Assembly: GCA_020860885.1 (NCBI GenBank) | Contig: JAJBTS010000075.1 | Span: 1 to 8,185 of the forward strand | DNA: 8,185 bases | Direction: 5' to 3' | Source of the DNA: Bacteroidales bacterium | GTDB lineage: Bacteria; Bacteroidota; Bacteroidia; Bacteroidales; Azobacteroidaceae | Part shown: positions 6,463 through 8,185 of the stretch, in pieces | Layout of the letters: the number at the start of each line of letters is the position of its first letter | Position numbering within the stretch: position 1 is the stretch's first letter | Notes under the pieces: model-generated | What the model saw: the letters and a program-made list of their open reading frames with translations, nothing else | Told to the model about the DNA's origin: nothing | Database searches by the model: none | Made by a program: the position numbers and the translations under genes

Positions 6463-8098
6463 ATCGTTTTAATAATACAGGAAAAGAATACTTACCTATT
6501 CCGGTATCCATGTTTCCTAGCTGATTAACGTTCACCGAGCCCATTCCATAGCCATAACCACCTGTACCATCTTGTTCATCATATGTCTGAAGTAAAAGAG
6601 AGTGAAGTACTCCTATCGAAGCCTGGACAAAAGAGGTTCCCTGATAAATGGTCTTATTATATAAAGGTTGAAAACCAGTTACAGTTTCGTTACTACTGGA
6701 TCCTGGAGAATATTTTTCTGTTACAGTTCCCGCAAAAAAACCCAATCCCATACGCTGTGGATTTGTATTGCTTCCTGCTGCATAAACATTTTTATTTGTT
6801 ATTACTACCGAAGATCCGGTAGTAGCCGATGCTGCATCGAAACGGGAAAGTGCGATGGATATAATATATTCATCCGAAGCTAATCCTTGTCCTCCGTTAA
6901 GATTGGCTGTTACATCTATAGGAGAAGCTGTAGCGGTTGTATGTCCAATAGGGGAAGCGGCACCCCATCCCCATAATTCCTTTCCATCGGATGTTACAGC
7001 TAAGCCATGATTATTCCCCATTGCCACCTGCTTAATCGTTTTATCCGCTAATATTTGCGTAGGAGCGATTACACTATTTGCGCTATTCCCTGTTCCAAGC
7101 CTTCCATATTGTTGGTTTCCCCAAACATATACTTTCCCATCTTCTGTAAGGGCGGAAGCTCCGAAACGTGACATTGAAATATCAACTATCACATAGGTGG
7201 AAAGTCCTGCAATGCCGGTAGGAATTCGGATATGAGTATTATCACCGGCCCCTCTTCCACTTAGCCCCTCTGTATTACGGCCAAAGAAATAAACTTTACC
7301 GATTTCATCCAAAACCAGTGAATTATAATAACCGGCTTCTACCCTCTTTGCTATCCTCTCGACAGGCCAGTCTGTCACTTTTTGAGGAAAAACACGGTTA
7401 GCGGTTACATTGAGTCCAGTTGCATATGCAGTGCCGGATCCCCAGGTATATAATTCGCCTTCGGCAGTAGCAACTACCGTATGGGCATAACCCGCCGCTA
7501 CATCTTTCATTGATCTGGCAAAAACGAGGGAAAATGTGGGTGAGTTACTAGTAGAACCTGTGCCTAATTGCCCCGAACTATTATATCCTGTTGCATACAA
7601 TGCTTTGTCATCCAAACCTATATATACAGAGAAGTTATTGCCGGCTGAAACTTTTTTGGCACGTAAATTTAATCCCCCGTACACATCATAATCAAAAAAT
7701 TGATCTATGTTTGATTTATCAACCCAGGCATCTTCCCATTCGGAATCGGTTCGAAGTCGGATACCACCATAAGCCTGATCAAATACAAGAGTGCCTTCTA
7801 CCGGAGCTGTACCTGCCGGAGTTATTACCCGGGAAATATTAGAATTATAAAAACCTTCATCACCCTCTTCTTCCGGAGGAATATAAGTCCCGTCTACTAT
7901 AGGCAAAACCAATCCTAAATTTCGGTTAGTAGAATCATTTAGATAATGGATTCCCTGTAAATGAAGAGCTCCCTGAGGATTTATCACCGAATAATTCCTT
8001 ACATCACTGGAATCAGGAGCATTTGTTCCTATCCCAACCTGAGCTACTGCAATAGATGATACAAAAAGAAGTAGTCCTAGAATAAAATATTTATTCAT
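6461..8098 (-). CDS. Secreted seven-bladed RCC1-like propeller protein (first in operon)
   Basis: The largest of the three paralogues, 545 residues, and first to be transcribed. The signal peptide is residues 1-19 (MNKYFILGLLLFVSSIAVA, then Gln20). The shared module is present, but the GIGT motif (22-25) is separated from NPQGALHL (40-47) by an extra segment, DSSDVRNYSVI. GLVLPIVDG is at 62-70 and EGTLVFD at 101-107, with an acidic PPEEEGDEG stretch at 74-82. Repeats begin near 149, 199, 252, 305, 357, 413 and 492, giving a predicted seven-bladed beta-propeller. Blade 4 (KVYVWGNQQYGRLGTGNSAN) is the most RCC1-like. Blades 6 and 7 have the family's insertions (about 421-430 and 504-513). The C-terminus KYSFPVLLKR may be the closing strand. 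No anchor or sorting domain is visible. Bacterial RCC1 proteins include secreted effectors that target host GTPases, but nothing here demonstrates that activity. Its promoter must lie within or to the right of 8099-8185. Confidence 0.85.
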   Translation of the reverse strand: MNKYFILGLLLFVSSIAVAQVGIGTNAPDSSDVRNYSVINPQGALHLQGIHYLNDSTNRNLGLVLPIVDGTYIPPEEEGDEGFYNSNISRVITPAGTAPVEGTLVFDQAYGGIRLRTDSEWEDAWVDKSNIDQFFDYDVYGGLNLRAKKVSAGNNFSVYIGLDDKALYATGYNSSGQLGTGSTSNSPTFSLVFARSMKDVAAGYAHTVVATAEGELYTWGSGTAYATGLNVTANRVFPQKVTDWPVERIAKRVEAGYYNSLVLDEIGKVYFFGRNTEGLSGRGAGDNTHIRIPTGIAGLSTYVIVDISMSRFGASALTEDGKVYVWGNQQYGRLGTGNSANSVIAPTQILADKTIKQVAMGNNHGLAVTSDGKELWGWGAASPIGHTTATASPIDVTANLNGGQGLASDEYIISIALSRFDAASATTGSSVVITNKNVYAAGSNTNPQRMGLGFFAGTVTEKYSPGSSSNETVTGFQPLYNKTIYQGTSFVQASIGVLHSLLLQTYDEQDGTGGYGYGMGSVNVNQLGNMDTGIGKYSFPVLLKR

Positions 8099-8163
8099 AA
8101 GTTAATTTTGTTTTATTATATCTCTTATACCTCTAAATATTCATCTAAAGAAAGAGATAAATT

Positions 8164-8176
8164 AGTAATTATTACT
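8164..8176. promoter_or_regulatory. Palindrome upstream of the propeller operon
   Basis: AGTAAT-T-ATTACT is a perfect 6-bp inverted repeat, 65 bases upstream of the first propeller start. It could be a regulator site, but the region is very AT-rich and short palindromes arise easily. I find no exact TAnnTTTG box on the - strand between here and the start codon, so the promoter is not identified. Confidence 0.2.
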
Positions 8177-8185
8177 GGGTAATTC

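Noticed and set aside
3396..7657. Recurring short DNA words such as CATACATATAC, considered as a direct-repeat or CRISPR array
   Set aside because: They encode the repeated VYxWG of the RCC1 blades, are spaced irregularly at protein-blade distance and lie inside intact genes.
5726..7842. Several + strand frames of 71-83 codons within the propeller genes
   Set aside because: They are His/Tyr/Leu-rich reverse translations of the RCC1 repeat codons, with no start signals or recognisable domains.
3354..8098. Phage tail-fibre genes, suggested by the GIGT N-terminal motif
   Set aside because: Each protein has a signal peptide and an RCC1 propeller, and no phage structural, lysis or integrase gene is nearby.

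Overview
The window looks like chromosomal DNA from a member of the Bacteroidota. The AT-rich composition, a textbook TTG / TAnnTTTG promoter (579-610), A-rich leaders mostly without Shine-Dalgarno sequences, and exported proteins that begin with a signal peptide followed by (V/I)GIGT...PQG...LD all point there. I cannot name a genus from the sequence. No tRNA, rRNA, CRISPR array, insertion sequence or phage gene is visible.

Left part (1-3290): a small cupin gene reads leftward (140-472). A rightward operon follows: TetR-type regulator (639-1254), Acg-type nitroreductase-fold flavoprotein (1251-2210), DUF2867 protein (2230-2718) and YdeI/OmpD-associated protein (2705-3280). The first pair overlaps by 4 bases and the last pair by 14. 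Two copies of a 16-bp palindrome, GTTACTnnnn(A/G)GTAAC, sit in the promoter, one between the -33 and -7 elements and one over the expected transcription start. This suggests an autoregulated, inducible stress or xenobiotic-response unit. The regulator's reading frame is broken by one extra base in an A8 tract (682-689), so it is a frameshifted gene, a gene rescued by slippage, or a sequencing error.

Middle (3281-3353): a 9-bp hairpin between two convergent operons, with T-rich sequence on both sides, is a likely shared terminator.

Right part (3354-8098): three tandem leftward genes, 11-12 bases apart, encode secreted paralogues of 490, 536 and 545 aa. Each has a signal peptide, an N-terminal GIGT/PQG module of about 100-130 residues, and seven RCC1-like repeats that should close into a seven-bladed beta-propeller. 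Blades 6 and 7 carry insertions in all three. The proteins lack a lipobox, LPXTG motif or obvious type IX sorting domain. I know of no described function for such a triplet. It is the most interesting system here, and its promoter lies at or beyond the right edge of the window.
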